Positions 63,800 to 64,000 of a stretch of DNA of 64,000 bases are shown in pieces. The position numbers and the translations under genes are program-made. The stretch's first letter is position 1. Each line of letters begins with the position of its first letter. A model generated the notes under the pieces. The model searched no databases, was not told where the DNA came from, and saw nothing but the letters and a program-made list of their open reading frames with translations. The DNA is from Symsagittifera roscoffensis (taxonomy: Eukaryota; Xenacoelomorpha; Acoela; Convolutidae), in the NCBI RefSeq assembly GCF_963678635.1, contig NC_087062.1, positions 54,198,473 through 54,262,472 of the forward strand. The letters run 5' to 3'.

Positions 63800-64000
63800 T
63801 CCGGGTTGCTTCCGACTTGCTGACTCTCGCTAGGCCTGTTACCAATGCATTTAAAATGGAAACTTTCTCTGCAAGTGACACACTGCTTGTGCGGGTTCAC
63901 TGCTTGCCCTGCTTCGGTTAACTTTTCTTTTGCAGTCCTTACACTAGGCTGCTCGTAGTTCTGTGCTACTATCTCTGGGTATTTTCGTACGCAAGATTTT

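Larger units (their letters stand above)
62098..63990 (-). mobile_element. LINE with endonuclease and RT, minus strand
   Basis: Endonuclease upstream (63799-63226), RT downstream (62454-62110 and into the gap). Just before the endonuclease (63900-63980) a Cys-x2-Cys ... Cys-His pattern looks like the remains of a PHD-type finger. Stops and frame changes throughout. The RT has Arg-Lys-Arg-Arg-Gly-Thr-Thr, as in Jockey/CR1-type elements. It differs in sequence from the 14-18 kb LINE. Confidence 0.75.

Overview
The window is AT-rich metazoan DNA dominated by transposable elements, most of them broken. No ordinary host gene could be identified with confidence. Acceptor-like TTTTCAG strings, metazoan-type retroelements and a Polinton whose capsid gene resembles proteins annotated from nematode genomes suggest an ecdysozoan, perhaps a nematode. 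That assignment is inference, not proof.

Layout. (1) 1-8520: a block bounded by inverted repeats of about 0.5 kb (1110-1607 and 8024-8520). It holds five small ORFs with a recurring beta-strand plus 'Leu/Ser-x-x-x-Trp' helix pattern that looks like the PC4/p15 single-strand-DNA-binding fold, and one tail-anchored membrane protein. Each inverted arm carries an outward-reading zinc-finger exon, and arrays of TCTGATTGG (reverse CCAAT box) lie just inside the arms. Its left part is directly duplicated at 1-862. (2) 8.5-11.3 kb: gene-free AT-rich DNA with a threefold 314-bp repeat. (3) 11.3-13.8 kb: a broken retroelement with a PHD-like finger and RT, minus strand. (4) 14.2-18.4 kb: a CR1-like LINE, minus strand, interrupted by a 670-bp foldback with a piece of Gypsy element in its loop. 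(5) 18.5-24.8 kb: two tandem copies of a 2.8-3.4 kb segment carrying the C-terminal part of the PHD/RT element. (6) 24.8-38.6 kb: a large broken Gypsy-like retroelement on the minus strand (short gag-like ORF, RT, RNase H, integrase, then about 7 kb of extra ORFs that include an SGNH-esterase-like stretch and an env-like end), with a 1.57-kb internal tandem duplication. (7) 39-44 kb: repeats and a second PHD/RT copy. (8) 44-49 kb: a very old LINE on the plus strand and a small TIR element. (9) 49.4-61.9 kb: a decayed Polinton/Maverick on the plus strand with packaging ATPase, integrase, conserved structural proteins, a capsid-like gene, cysteine protease and protein-primed DNA polymerase B. 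It ends in a 200-N gap. (10) 62.1-64 kb: another LINE, minus strand.

How they fit together. The Polinton genes would once have made a virus-like element: polymerase for replication, ATPase for packaging, protease for maturation, integrase for insertion. Nearly every gene now has frameshifts or stops. The link worth attention is that a broken member of the PC4-like family (49372-49792) sits directly beside the Polinton core and is clearly related to the ORF at 7239-7655. The 1-8.5 kb block is therefore probably the accessory end of a related Polinton, or a derivative of one that has kept open reading frames while the core genes decayed.
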